Assembly: GCF_963082655.1 (NCBI RefSeq)
Contig: NC_081555.1
Span: forward strand, 94,866,914 to 94,930,913
Reading direction: 5' to 3'
DNA length: 64,000 nucleotides
DNA from: Stomoxys calcitrans
Lineage: Eukaryota > Arthropoda > Insecta > Diptera > Muscidae
Shown here: piece after piece, positions 21,168 to 33,140 of the stretch
Layout: every line of letters starts with the position of its first letter
Position numbering within the stretch: the first letter of the stretch is position 1
Made by a program: the position numbers and the translations under genes
The notes under the pieces: generated by a model
Told to the model about the DNA's origin: nothing
What the model saw: only the letters and a program-made list of their open reading frames with translations
Database searches by the model: none

Positions 21168-22498
21168 TTTTATACCCTCCACCATAGGATGGGGGTATAC
21201 TAATTTCGTCATTCTGTTTGTAACTACTCGAAATATTCGTCTGAGACCCCTAAAAGTATATATATACTTGATCGTCGCGACATTTTATGTCAATCTAGCC
21301 ATGTCCGTCCGTCCGTCCGCCTGTCCGTCCGTACGTCCGTCTGTCGAAAGCACGCTAACTTCCGAAGGAGTAAAGCTAGAAATTTTGCACAAATACTTCT
21401 TATTAGTGTAGGTCGGTTGGTATTGTAAATGGGACATATCGGTCCATGTTTTGATATAGCTGACATATAAACCGATCTTGGGTCTTGACTTCTTGAGCCT
21501 CTAGAGTGGGCAATTCTTATCCGATTGGAATGAAATTTTGCATGACGTGTTTCGCTATGATATCCAATAACTGTGCCAAGTATGATTCAAATCGGTCCAT
21601 AACCTGGTATAGCTGTCATATAAACCGATCTTGGGTCTTGACTTCTTGAGCCTCTAGAGTGCTCAATTCTTATCCGATCGGAATGAAATTTTGCACGACG
21701 TGTTTTGTTATGACTTCCAACAACTGTATCAAGAATGGTTCAAATCGGTCCATAACCTGATATAGCTGCCATATAAACCGATCTTGGATCTTGACCTCTT
21801 GAGCCTCTAGAGGGCACAATTCTTATCCGATTGGAATGAAATTTTGCACGACGTGTTTTGTTATGATATCCATCAACTGTGCCAAGTATGGTTCAAATCG
21901 GTCCATAACCTGATATAGCTACCATATAATCCGATCTAGGGTCTTGACTTCTTGAGCCTCTAGAGTGGGCAATTCTTATCCGATCAGAATGAAATTTTGC
22001 ACGACGTGTTTTATTCTTACAATTGTGTCAAATAAGGTTCAAATAGGTAGATAACCTGATATATCTGCCATATAAACCGATCTGGGATCTTGACTTCTTG
22101 CGCCTCTAGAGGTCTCAATTATTATCCGATTTGCGTGAAATTTTATACGAAGGATTCTATCATGAGCATCAACATACGTGTTTATTATGGTCTGAATCGG
22201 TCTATAGCCCGATACAGCTCCCATATAAATCGATCTTTCTATTTTACTTCTTGAGCCCCCAAAGGGCGCAATTCTTATTCGAATTGGCTGACATTTTACA
22301 CAGGTCTCCAACATATAAATTATTTGTGGTCCAAACCGGACCATATCTTGATATCGCTCTAATAGCAAAGCAAATCTTTTCTTTTATCCTTGTTTTGCCT
22401 AAGAAGAGATGCCGGGAAAAGAACTCGACAAATGCGATCCATGGTGGAGGGTATATAAGATTCGGCCCGGCCGAACTTGGCACGCTTTTACTTGTTTT
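21168..22498 (+). mobile_element. Helentron-like element with ~153-bp array (copy B, both ends present)
   Basis: The most complete copy. The left end, ATACCCTCCACCATAGGATG, is followed by a GTCCGTCC run (21304-21345) and ACTTCCGAAGGAGTAAAGCT. About six units follow with GATCTTGG anchors near 21474, 21628 and 21780. The right end, TATATAAGATTCGGCCCGGC then CGAACTTGGCACGCTTTTAC, carries a palindrome TTCGGCCCGGCCGAA (stem 7, 1-nt loop) close to the terminus, as expected of a Helitron-type 3' hairpin. The ORFs at 22039-22584 are read-through. Confidence 0.8.
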
Positions 22499-23283
22499 CT
22501 GTTGCTAATTTCAAAAACAGATTTTAAAAACACCTGGCCAAAATTATGCATGTGCAATAAAATATAAAAGAATTTTTTTGGCACATACTAAAAAACAAAT
22601 TTTATATGCATACAAACTAATAGCCATGTAAAATCAGAAGCCTAAGGATTTTTAACCCATTCAGATATTCTTTGTGACAGACATGTATACAAATAGCTGC
22701 CAAATTGCACATTTAATTTTGTGTCACATTTAAGCGCATGACATGATAACAACAGGCGGTTTGTCATACACGAGTAGAGCAAAAAACTCTCATGCAAATA
22801 GCTCTGTCAAGTGATAATCAACCATTTGAAATAGTTTTTTGTGTGAGCGTTGTTTCTCGTTGTTTTCAAAAAATTATTTTAAATTATTTTGACACCCATT
22901 GTTCATCAGCATTATTGTGTGCCTCTCATTATGGCTCTTTGGGCAGAAGGGTATATAATTTATTTACAAAATATATGATAATTATGTATAATAACAATAC
23001 TTGGGTGATTTTTCTATTGTTTTGATAAGAGAAAAGAGAACTCTTTGCCATTTTTTAGGGTTTTTTTAGTAATGCTTCTTTTAGGCTGTTAAGATTTTTT
23101 TTTTATTTTTTTCTGTGTAATGCAAGCCCAAAGCCCTACTAGAACTGAAATCTTGGACTTTTGAGCAATGATTCAGCGTCTACTACTACTCGATTTTGAG
23201 AATTTGTTCGAGCAGGTCCCTTAGCAAGATGTTATTGGAAAATTAGTACAATCGAAATCTATATGCAAATGTCCCAAGATTTA
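22499..23283. other. Single-copy AT-rich DNA
   Basis: No recognised gene or repeat. The ORF 22792-23025 has no domain and lies in low-complexity sequence. Confidence 0.45.
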
Positions 23284-23285
23284 TA

Positions 23286-23520
23286 TTGGGTTGCCCAAAA
23301 AGTAATTGCGGATTTTTCATATAGTTGGCGTTGAAAAATTTTTTCACAGCTTGCGACTCTGTAATTGCATTCTTTCTTCTGTCAGTTATCAGCTGTTACT
23401 TTAAGCTTGCTTTAGAAAAAAAGTGTAAAAAAGTATATTTGATTAAAGTTCATTCTAAGTTTTATTAAAAATGCATTTACTTTCTTTTAAAAAATCCGCA
23501 ATTACTTTTTGGGCAACCAA
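23286..23520 (-). mobile_element. Mariner-type MITE, reverse orientation
   Basis: Full copy with TA at 23284-23285 and 23521-23522. One C is missing from the right terminus (GGGCAACCAA). Confidence 0.92.
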
Positions 23521-23689
23521 TATTTGTTGTTTTTTTTTCACTCACCGCACCAAGAACATTTTTTCACTTTAGTACGTACCTATAAAGAGAAAAAAAAGAT
23601 TTAATTTAATAAATACTAAGTAGAGAAATCTAATAATATTTTCTAAAAATAAAATTTTACAAAATTACAAAAAAATATTTTAACGACAT

Positions 23690-25165
23690 AAACGTTGAAT
23701 GTTCTACAGAAATCGGGCCATGGCGGGCCACCACCATGGATTCTGCTAAAGTACGGGAGATTTTTCTGGTTATTGAAAGTCATAACAGAACACTATATGC
23801 AAAATTTAAGCAAAATCGGACAAAAATTGAGACTTCCAGGGGTTCAAGAAGTCAAATCGGTAGATCAGTTTATATGGAAGCCATATCTAAATCTGAACCG
23901 ATATGGCCCATTTACAATCCCCAACGACCTAAATCAATATTAAGTATCTGTGCAAAATTTACGTGGCTAGCTTTACGCGTTCCAGCGCTATCGCGATATC
24001 GACAGAAGGACGGACATGGCAAGATCGACGGTCCCAATCGGTCTAGAACCTGATATAGCTCCCTTATAAACCCATCTCCCTATTTGACTTCTTGAATCCT
24101 TACAAGCCGCGATTTGCGTACGAATTGGCTGCATTGGAAAGCATGTTGTGACTTTCAATAACTGTGACAAGTACGGTCCAAATCGGTCCATAACCTCATA
24201 CAGCTGCCATATAACCGATCTCCCGATTTGACTTCTTGAGCCCTAATGCACCGCAGTTTTTGTCCGATTTGGCTGAAATTGAGCATGAAGTGTTCTGTCA
24301 TAACTTCCAACATTTCTGCCCAGTACGGTCCGAATCGGTCTATAACGCGATATAGCCCCCATATCCAATTTGGGGCTATATCGCCCGCTGTTTCAAATTT
24401 CAGCGAAATAGGGTAATAAATGCAGCTTTTATGGGTTCCAGACCCTTAATCGGCAGATCGGTCTATATGGCAGCTATGTCCGAATAGAGTCCGATCTGAA
24501 CCATATTTAGGTCGGATGTTGGGAGGCTTAAAAAAGCTCACTGATTAAACATTCAACAAAATCGGGTATTAAATAAAGCTTTTATGGGACTTAGACCCTT
24601 AACCGGCAGATCGGTCTATATGGCAGCTATGTCTAAATATAGTACCATGTTTGGGTCAGTTGCCAGGAGGCTTAAAATATTTTCAATGTTTCCAATTTTA
24701 GCGAAATCGGGTAATAAATAAAGCTTTTATGGGCTTCAGACCCTTTATCGGCAAATCGGCTTATATGGCAGCCGATCTGAACCATATTTGGATCAGATGT
24801 CGGAAGGTCTAAAACTGTTTCAAATTTTAATGAAATCGGATGAAAAATAAAGCATCATGGGCATCAGAACCTTTATCGGAAGATCGGTCTATATAGCAGC
24901 TATATCCAAATATGGTCCGATTTGGCTCGTTCAAGAACTTAACCAGCGTGCATCAAAAAGTAGTATCTGTGCCAAATTTCAGCTCAATATCTCAATTTTT
25001 AAGGCTGTAGAGTGATTACAACAGACGGAGGGATAGACGGAGAGACACATGGAGATCGTCTTAGAATTTCACGACGATCCGAAATATATATACTTTGTAG
25101 GATTGGAAATGGATATTTCGATTGATTGATATTTCCCCCTATCCTTTGATGGTGGGTATAAAAAA
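23690..25165. mobile_element. Mosaic of three partial Helentron-like arrays
   Basis: 23690-24030 is a reversed copy ending in GACGGACATGGCAAGATCG. 24031-24365 continues in plus-type text (GATATAGCTCCC, GACTTCTTGA). 24366-25165 is reversed again, ending with a GACGGAGGGATAGACGG run at about 25023 and the end box to GGTGGGTATAAA (25150). The orientation switches show joins between copies. Confidence 0.65.
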
Positions 25166-27165
25166 ATCGGTTCAGATTTGGATATAGCTCCCATATATAT
25201 GTTCGTCTGATTTGCAGTAAATAATGCAGTAAAATAGTCATTTGTTAACCGATTCTCTGGAAATTTTGTAGAAAGGACTTTCTTTTGATTCCCGAAATTA
25301 CAGGTGAATTTCATAGAAATCGGTTGAGATTTAGATATAGCTGCCATATATATGAATCGCCCGATTTTCACTTCTAGAGCCACTGCAAACGCATTTACTG
25401 ACCAATCTTCCCAAAATTTGGTACAAAACTTTTCTCGACGACTACTACAATATCTGAGAAGTTTGCTCGAAATCGGTTAAAATTTAGGTATAGCTCCCGT
25501 ATATATGTTCGTCCGATTTTGAGAAATATTGCAATAAAGTGCTCATTTTTTAGCCGATTTTCTCGAAATTTGGCAGGAAGGATTTTCTTATGGCTCTCGA
25601 CATTACTGGTGAATTTCATAGAAATCGATTCAGATTTAGATATAGCTGTCATATATGTATATCGCCCGATTTTCACTTCTAGAGCCACTACAAGGGCATT
25701 TATTCATCAATCTTGCCAAAATTTTGCACAACGCTTTCCTATATGACTGCCACAATATTTGAGAAGTTTTTTCGAAATCCGTTCAGATTTAGATATAGCT
25801 CCCATATATATGTTCGTCCGATTTGGACTAATATTGCAATAATGTGGTCATTTGTTAACCGATTTTCTCGTAATTTGGCAGGAAGAATTTTCTTATAACT
25901 CTCGACATTACTGGTGAATTTCATAGAAATCGGTTCAGATTTAGATATAGCTGCCATATATATGTACCGCCCGATTTTCACTTCTAGAGCCACTACAAGC
26001 GCATTTATTGACCAATCTTGCAAAAATTTTGCACAACGCTTTCTTCGGCGGCTGCCACAGTACCTGAGAAGTTTGCTCGAAATCCGTTCAAATTCAAATA
26101 TAGCTGCCATATATATCTTCGTCCGATTTTGAGAAATATTGCAATAAAGCGCTCATTTGTTAACCGATTCTCTCGAAATTTGGCAGGAAGGATTTTCTTA
26201 TGGCTCTCGACATTACTAGTGAATTTCGTAGAAATTGGTTCAGATTTAGATATAGCTGTCATATATGTATATCGTCCGATTTTCACTTCTAGAGCCACTA
26301 CAAGGGCATTTATTAAGCAATCTTCCCAAAATTTGGTACAAAACTTTCCTCGACGACTACCGCCATATGTGAGAAGTTTGCTCGAAATCGGTTCAGATTT
26401 AGATATAACTCCCATATATATGTTCGTCCGATTTTGAGAAATATAGCAATAAAGCGCTCATTTGTTAACCGATTTTCTCGAAATTTGGCAGGAAGGATTT
26501 TATTATGACCCTCGACATTACTGGTGAACTACATAGAAATCGGTTCATATTTAGATATAGCTGTTATATATGTATATCGCCTTATTTTCACTTCTAGAGC
26601 CACTACAAGCGCATTTATTGACCAATCTTGCAAAAATTTTGCACAACACTTTCCTCAGTGGTTGCCACAGTTTTTGAGAAGTTTGCTCGAAATCGGTTCA
26701 GATTTAGATATAGCTTCCAAATATATGTTCGTCCGATTTTGAGAAATATTACAATAAAGTGCTCATTTTTTAGCCGATTTTCTCGAAATTTGGCAGGAAG
26801 GATTTTCTTATGATTCTCGACATTACTGGTGAATTTCGTAGAAATTGGTTGAGTTGTAGATATAGCTGCCATATATGTATATCGCCCGATTTTCACTTAT
26901 AGAGCCTCTGAAAGCGCATTTATTGACCAATCTTCCCAAAACTTTGTACAAAGCTTTCCTCGACGTCTACCACATTATTGAAGAAGTTTGGTCGAAATCG
27001 GTTCAGATTCAGATATAGCTCCCATATATATGTTCATCAGATTTTAAGGTAATTTGCAATAATGTTGTCATTTGTCAACATTAGTTCTTAGGTAGGTGTA
27101 GGGTATTCTACAATTGGTGTAGGGTATTCTACAGTCGGCACCGCCCGATTTTCGCCTTCCCTTAC
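25166..27165. repeat. Tandem array with ~305-bp dimeric unit
   Basis: About six dimers. Half 1 runs through CGCCCGATTTTCACTTCTAGAGCC to a ...GAAATCGGTTCAGATTTAG boundary. Half 2 runs through TGTTCGTCCGATTTTGAG and CTCGAAATTTGGCAGGAAGG. Each half is about 153 bp, so this is a two-step version of the 153-bp class. Overlapping ORFs on both strands (for example 25739-26110 and 26018-26437) encode the same short peptides repeatedly, a repeat effect. Confidence 0.8.
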
Positions 27166-28880
27166 TGGATTTTGTATAAATTTCAGCTGCGCAAAGATTT
27201 GAACTAATGTTTGCTTTTCTTTAACTTTTGTTTGTTTTTTTTCAATTTGATGATGAATAGAGAAATGGGTTAAAATAAAAACAAACTGTAAGATCCTTCA
27301 AAGGAATTTCAAAAGTATGCCTTTTCATCTCAGACAAATAAGAAATTCTTTGAAAAACGTCTTTTGCAAGCTTTGTATAACTTTCAAATAAAAAAATCTA
27401 ACAAATGCTCAGGCAAACATAGACAAGGTTTCTTGAAAGTTCAAAAGAATCATTTATTCTAATTCTGCTTCAAATAATGGTTGTTAACATTGCTATGGCC
27501 AAAGCCAGATTATAAAAAAGATTTTTATGAGAAATAATGACGTGTTTTAAAACAAATGGAAAAAGTAAATCAAAATTGTATTAAAACTTATTAGCCAAAA
27601 TGAGAAAACATGATTGCAAACAGTTTAAACTATTTAACCACTAAGCATCGCTTTGAAATATCTTTTATACTTAGTTGACCACTTTTTAAACCTTTTTCAA
27701 CAGTCAACATTGACATAAAACCCCTTTCAAAAACGATTAACCAAATGTTGAAATTTTGTCTGCCTTTTTCTATGATGCATTGAGTAAATAATTGAAACGA
27801 CTATTGCAGGTTCAGATACTTTTGCAGCGCGAACCCCCCCTCCTTTTTGGCACCAAGTGATTGATGCCTTAGCTTAACGTACTTAATACAAATATGCACA
27901 TTCAGTATATTCAAGTGTTGACATATGCCAGGACAATGGCAGTGCTCAGTCCCACACTAACTTACAGTGAATGACGCAAATTGCGAAAATACCAAGCAAC
28001 AATGGACATGAGCTGTGGGACAGACAGTTTTGCACAGCTAAAGGCTATGCAGAAGCACTGACACAATACCCAGCGAATATTTAATAAGACCTACACAGAA
28101 AACTAAAATTTGCAAGAAATTTGGCTTGGTGTGTGAAACGTTTACAGAGCCTAAAATCGACTTTTATTCGCATTTCACAATTCATCCTAAAAGTATGCAA
28201 TACCTTTTGCATTGTTCTAAGAAATACAAACAACAACAGATTTCACATAGTTTTGACTTTAAAGGATTAAACAGAAGTCATTGCAATATATAAAGGCTTT
28301 TGCTTAATCCATTAATTGTTTGCATGCATCAGCCAAATTGCTTCACTTTAAATCTCTTTTCCTAAAAGTCGGCAATAAATTTTGCATTGTTCTAATACAC
28401 ACTGCACATCACTGTGCACACACTCTCACACACACACACACACACACAATCCTGTTGTGCGTAATAATGCTTATTTTTGCACCCAGCCAAAGTGTATCAA
28501 ATTGCAGGGCAGCAGCAGCGACCACAAAGTTCATAATGCTATTGTACCGGCTCAAGTTCATTTCGCAGTCATTAATCAATTGTAGCGCAAAATAAACACA
28601 ACCAAAATGAAAGATGGCAACACAAGCCAGCAACAAGAACTTAGAGCGAAAGTACTTCGAAATGAAAGCACATACGAGCAATGGCCACTGAAGGAGAATG
28701 ATGGTGACCATCAAAAACATCTGCAACATCATCAATGCCAACGTGCAAATGATTTCACATTTATCGCACAAGTTTTTACCCAATGCTGCAGGTGTGGAAT
28801 AATTGGAATTTTAATTTGGCTAGTGGAAAACTGAAACGGCAAAAGAAGAAGGCTGCAGAAGGTGCAAGAAAGAAGGAACA
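27166..28880. other. Single-copy AT-rich DNA with a (CA)n microsatellite
   Basis: No gene recognised. (CA)n lies at about 28426-28448. The recurrent motif occurs at 27311-27320 and 28196-28210, with a variant at 28361-28375. The last two share TTTTGCATTGTTCTAA downstream, so that stretch is a local duplication. The ORFs at 28320-28834 overlap on both strands and include the CA run. Confidence 0.5.
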
Positions 28881-28995
28881 AAAGAAATAAAATTTTTAAC
28901 AAATTTCCAATAGAATAAAATTTTTAAACAAATTTTTATAGAAATAAAATTTTAACAAAATCTTCTAAGACAGTAAAATTTGACAAAATTTACCA
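28880..28995. repeat. Degenerate ~30-36-bp AT-rich repeat
   Basis: Repeated phrases of the type AATAAAATTTTTAACAAATT and ATAGAAATAAAATTT. Similar text occurs at 38880-39120 and 62397-62515. Confidence 0.55.
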
Positions 28996-29700
28996 AATGG
29001 ATGGATAAAAGCTAGAGAACGAATGGGCCTGGGGGGTCTATATTGAGCACCCAGGGACTAAGATCTGTTTTAGACTGCCTGGCTATAATGCGGTCCTGCA
29101 GGCGGAGATCCAGGCAATCACGGAATGAGTGAGGTGGTGTGGGGCTAACGCGAGAACGTCGAGTGCGAACACCTCTACGAACAGTAAACTGGCCATCAGG
29201 GCAATAACAAACAGGACGGTAAGGTCACGAACAGTCCTGGATTGTTAGAAGGTGATTAACGCCTTCTCTTAAAATAGCACGATCCGCCTCCTTTGGATGC
29301 CGGGCCATAGCGGAGTAAGAAGGAATGAAAAAGCAAACGATTTGGCAGTGAAGGCCAAAGAACTGCCGTCCATAAAATTGATTAACCCGCAGCCTTTCGG
29401 ATCGGCGCAGTTCGAGTTAAGAGGTTGGGCATGTAACATTGTGGAAAAACGGTCGGCAGGACGGCGAAAGCCCCATGGGGAGATCCGTATTGTAAGAAGA
29501 CAAGGCTATTACTGAAAGGAAGTAAGCAGGAGGTCAGTATAACTTTCAGTGTCATAACAGGACTCATAGAACTACGAGCTCACTTATGGAAAATCGTTGC
29601 GGCAAGTGATAGCATGTGTAGGGCATGCGGGGAAGATGATGAGACATTGGAGGATTTCCTATGTCATCGACGGGGTTTCGCGGCTAACAGACACTGCCAC
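28996..29700 (+). pseudogene. LINE-A RNase H fragment (copy 2)
   Basis: Aligns with 160-860: RNase H text split over frames, with GNEKANDLAVKAKELPSIKL (about 29321-29380) and then a knuckle-like GEDDETLEDFLCH near 29628-29668. The active-site Asp of GNxRADDLA is altered to KANDLA. Stops and frameshifts are frequent. The 5' edge abuts the AT-rich repeat. Confidence 0.8.
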
Positions 29701-29900
29701 TTAGTTGGGGACACAATACCACACTCAACCAAATTTGTTATTAAAAACAGCAAAAGCGTTTGCTAAAACAGCAAATTTTGTCTGCTGAAAATGGGAAAGC
29801 AGACATTACTGCTGTTTTAGCAAACATAGGGCTGCAGTATTAGCAAACATTTCAGTCACCTATATCCGCAAACAAAATCTGCTGTTTTAAGTACAAAAAT
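29701..29900. repeat. Palindromic repeat of CAGCAAA/TTTGCTG phrases
   Basis: GTTTGCTAAAACAGCA at 29758-29773 and its exact complement at 29810-29825 form a hairpin, extended by TGTCTGCT/AGCAGACA inside. Related phrases continue to about 29885. Possibly a MITE remnant of unknown family. Confidence 0.6.
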
Positions 29901-29904
29901 CAGC

Positions 29905-32065
29905 TGAATCCACGATAGGATGGGGGTGTACTAATTTAGTCATTCAGTTTGTAACACTTCGAAATATTCGTCTAAGACCCCATCTCCTTAGATATAAAAA
30001 TCAATTTGTGTTTGTATGTATGTTCCGTATAGACTCAAAAACGCCTGAAACGATTTTCTTGAAATTTTCATAGATGGTGCATAAAAGTCCCGTGGTGAAA
30101 ATAGCGTACTACATTTTTTGATATCTGAAGGGGGAGCGGACCCTCCCCCTTACCCTAATTTTCAGAAACGCCAGATCTCGGAGACGGTTGGTGCGATTTA
30201 AGCGAACATTTGTGTGCTCTCTTATAGTAACCTACAAATAAAAATTTGGTATCCCAATTTCAGATGGGGTACCTAGGGGGAACGCCCCACCCCAAAACCT
30301 ACCAAATATATGTATATAGACCAATCACGACAATATGGGACTCAAATGAAAGGTATTTAAAAGTAGAATACGCATCCAATACCCAAATGTGGGACCAAAT
30401 TTTTGGGGGACCATCCCAACCCCTTAATACACCGCTAAATCGGGTATATTTACCTATCATGGCAATATGGGACTTAAATGAAAGGTATTTGCGAGTAGAA
30501 TACGAATCTGATATCCAAATGTGGGACCAAGTTTCTGGGGGTCCACACCTTCCCCAAAACACCCAAATAAATGGCTCAAATAAATGGTATTTGAGTGTAG
30601 AATACTAGTCTGATATCCAAATTGGGACCAAGTGTTTGGGGGCCTACCCCTCCCCAAAAGCATTCCCCAAAGAGGACAAATTTACGACCATAGCAATATG
30701 AGGCTCAAATGAAAGGTTTTTGGGAGTAAAGCACGACTCTGATATCAATATTCGAGAAAAGCGTCTATGGGACCAGCCCACCCCCATAACACTACCCAAA
30801 TAGGACGTATTTGCTGACCATTGCAATATGGAGCTCAAATAAGAGTTATTTTAGGGTATGACTCGAACCTCATTTATATTTTCAGGGCCAAATCACCCCC
30901 AAAACAGTGCGAAAATATGGGGCTCAAATAAAAGGTATTTGGGATACAAACCACGAATCTGATATCAACATTAGGGCCAACTGTCCAGGGGACGTCCCAC
31001 TCTCATAACAACCTCCTAATAGGACGTATTAGCTCACCAAAATAATTTGGGTCTTCAAGACAGTGGAGCTCGATATAAATAGTTTTTAGGGCCCATGCGC
31101 CAAACCGGACATATTTGCTGAATTTTTCAATAAGGGGTTTGAGATTAGAAAACAAATTTGATATCCAACTTCGAGGCCAATAACAATATAGGGTTCAAAT
31201 AAATGATATATGAGAATAGAGCACGATGCTGGTATATTTTCAGGGCCAAGTGTTTGGGGGACAACCCCACTCCCTAAACACCCCTAAATCGGGCATATCT
31301 ACCGACCATGTCAATGTAAGGCTCAAATGAAAGATATTGAGAAGAAGAGCATGAAATTGATACCCAATTTCGGGACCAATTTTCTGGGGTTCTACCCCTT
31401 TCCCAAAATACTTCACAAAGAGCAATTATTTGCTAACCATTGCAATATGGGGCTCAAATAAAGGCATTTGGGAGTAGAATACAAATCTGATATCAAAATG
31501 TGGGACGCTATATTTGGGGCACCGCCTATTCCCAAAAACACCCCCAAAGACAAATTTACGACCATAGCAATATGGGGCTCAAATGAAAAGTCTTTGGTCG
31601 TAAATCACTAATTTGATATCAATATTCGGGACAAGATGTCAGTGGAGCCACCCCAGCCACACAACACTACCCATATAGGACGTATTTACTGGCCATTGCA
31701 ATATGGGGCTCAAATAAGAGGTATATCAGAGTACAACACGAATCTGATATATATTTTCAAGGCCAAGTGAGTAGCCGCCTTATCCTCCAAAACACCCTCC
31801 GAACATGTTTGCCGACTATGGAAATATTGGGCTCAAATGGAAGGTATTTGGAAGTAGACCCCGAAACTGATATCAGCATTTGGGACCAACTGTCCAGGGG
31901 ACGACCCACCCCCATAACAACCGCCATATTGGACGTAGGCCAACGTGGCGCAGAGATCAAGAATATATATACTTTATGGGGTCTTAGACCAATATTTTGA
32001 GGTGTTACAAACGGAGTAGCGAAATTAGTATACCCCCATCCTATGGGGGAGGGCATAAAAATATG
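29905..32065 (+). mobile_element. Array element, ~131-bp class, with a Helentron-like leader
   Basis: Starts with AGGATGGGGGTGTACTAATT (Helentron-like left box). It then moves into the second-class leader (GTTCCGTATAGACTCAAAAA, GAGCGGACCCTCCCCCTTAC) and about 13 units. Anchors AATATGG at 30332 and 30463, and AATATG at 30694 and 30824, give a period of 130-131 bp. It ends with a reversed left box (TATACCCCCATCCTATGGGG at 32030-32050), so the same end box lies at both edges in opposite orientation. Confidence 0.7.
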
Positions 32066-32424
32066 TTACATATCATCTTTGTCTGCATAACTGCAATACG
32101 TGTGCAGGATTGTCGTTAGATACCTAAAGCTCAACGGAAGAGCTTACTCATTGAACAGGAAGTATGGTAACAAGACAAGGATTTATATCGTTGTATGGTG
32201 GAAGTAACCAATACAATATATGAGGAGGTGAAAGACAAACTAGACTATGTCACAACTTAACCATTTGTATTCAAACATCTAAATCTGATGTGTGTGGCAT
32301 ATTCCTCAAAAGACAGCTGAGGACAAAATTAGATAGGGATAATATTTTGGTTTGTTTGAATTTTAGAACAAATGTCATTACTATTAATCGTAATCAAATA
32401 ACTATGCTCCAAAAATGCTTTAAA
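32066..32424. other. Single-copy segment
   Basis: No gene recognised. Its right part (32371-32388) is the left piece of a split tandem duplication described in the findings. Confidence 0.45.
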
Positions 32425-32890
32425 CGAGATATGGCAAGATCGGCTCAGATTTGGATATAGCTCTCATAGAAACCGATCTCCCGATTTGACTTCTTGGGCC
32501 CTTACAAGTCGCAATTTGCATCCGATTTAGCTGAAATTTTGCACATAGTGTTCTGGTAAGACTTCTAACAACTGTGCCAAGTATGAATTAAATCCGTCGA
32601 GAACCTGATATAGCTCCCATATTAACCAATCTCCCGATTTGACTTCTTGAGCCACTGAAAGCCGCAATTGGCTGAAATTTTGCACATAGTGTTCAGTTAT
32701 GACTCTCAACAATTGTACCAAGTAGGGTCCAAATCGGCCAAAGATGATATAGCTCCCATAAAACCGATCTCTCAATTTGGCTTCTTGAGCCCTTACAAAT
32801 CGCGATTTTTATCCGATTTGGCAGAAATTCGAAAAATCAGGATTCTAAAATTCCGCCCGGCCGAACTAAGCACGCTTTTACTTTTTTTCT
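32425..32890 (+). mobile_element. Helentron-like fragment, 153-bp class, with right end
   Basis: Nearly three units (GACTTCTTG anchors), then CCGCCCGGCCGAACTAAGCA and CGCTTTTACTT, the right-end hairpin and terminus. The left end is absent (5' truncation). Confidence 0.7.
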
Positions 32891-33010
32891 CTCTATCTTT
32901 CTCTATCTATCTATCTCTCTCTTTCTCTTTTCTTTTTATGTTTTCTGCTAAAACGGGTTAGTCCACTTTGACATTAACCTTCTCCCTAAAGTATGCAGTT
33001 GAAATATTGC

Positions 33011-33140
33011 ATGTCATTACTATTAATTTTCTCTCTATCTTTCTCTCTCTCTCTCTTTTCTTTTTATGTTTGCTGCTAAAACGGGTTAGTCCACTTTGAC
33101 ATAAACCTTCTCCCTAAAGTATGCAGTTGAAATATTGCAT
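33011..33140. repeat. Second copy of a ~130-bp tandem duplication (CT-rich)
   Basis: Contains ATGTCATTACTATTAAT, a CT-rich run, AAACGGGTTAGTCCACTTTG and CCCTAAAGTATGCAGTTGAA. The first copy is split: 32371-32388 and about 32884-33011. Confidence 0.8.

Noticed and set aside
25739..26437. Overlapping ORFs on both strands with shared peptides, like a repeat protein family
   Set aside because: All derive from the ~305-bp tandem unit; both strands stay open because the units are stop-poor, and boundaries follow no start context.
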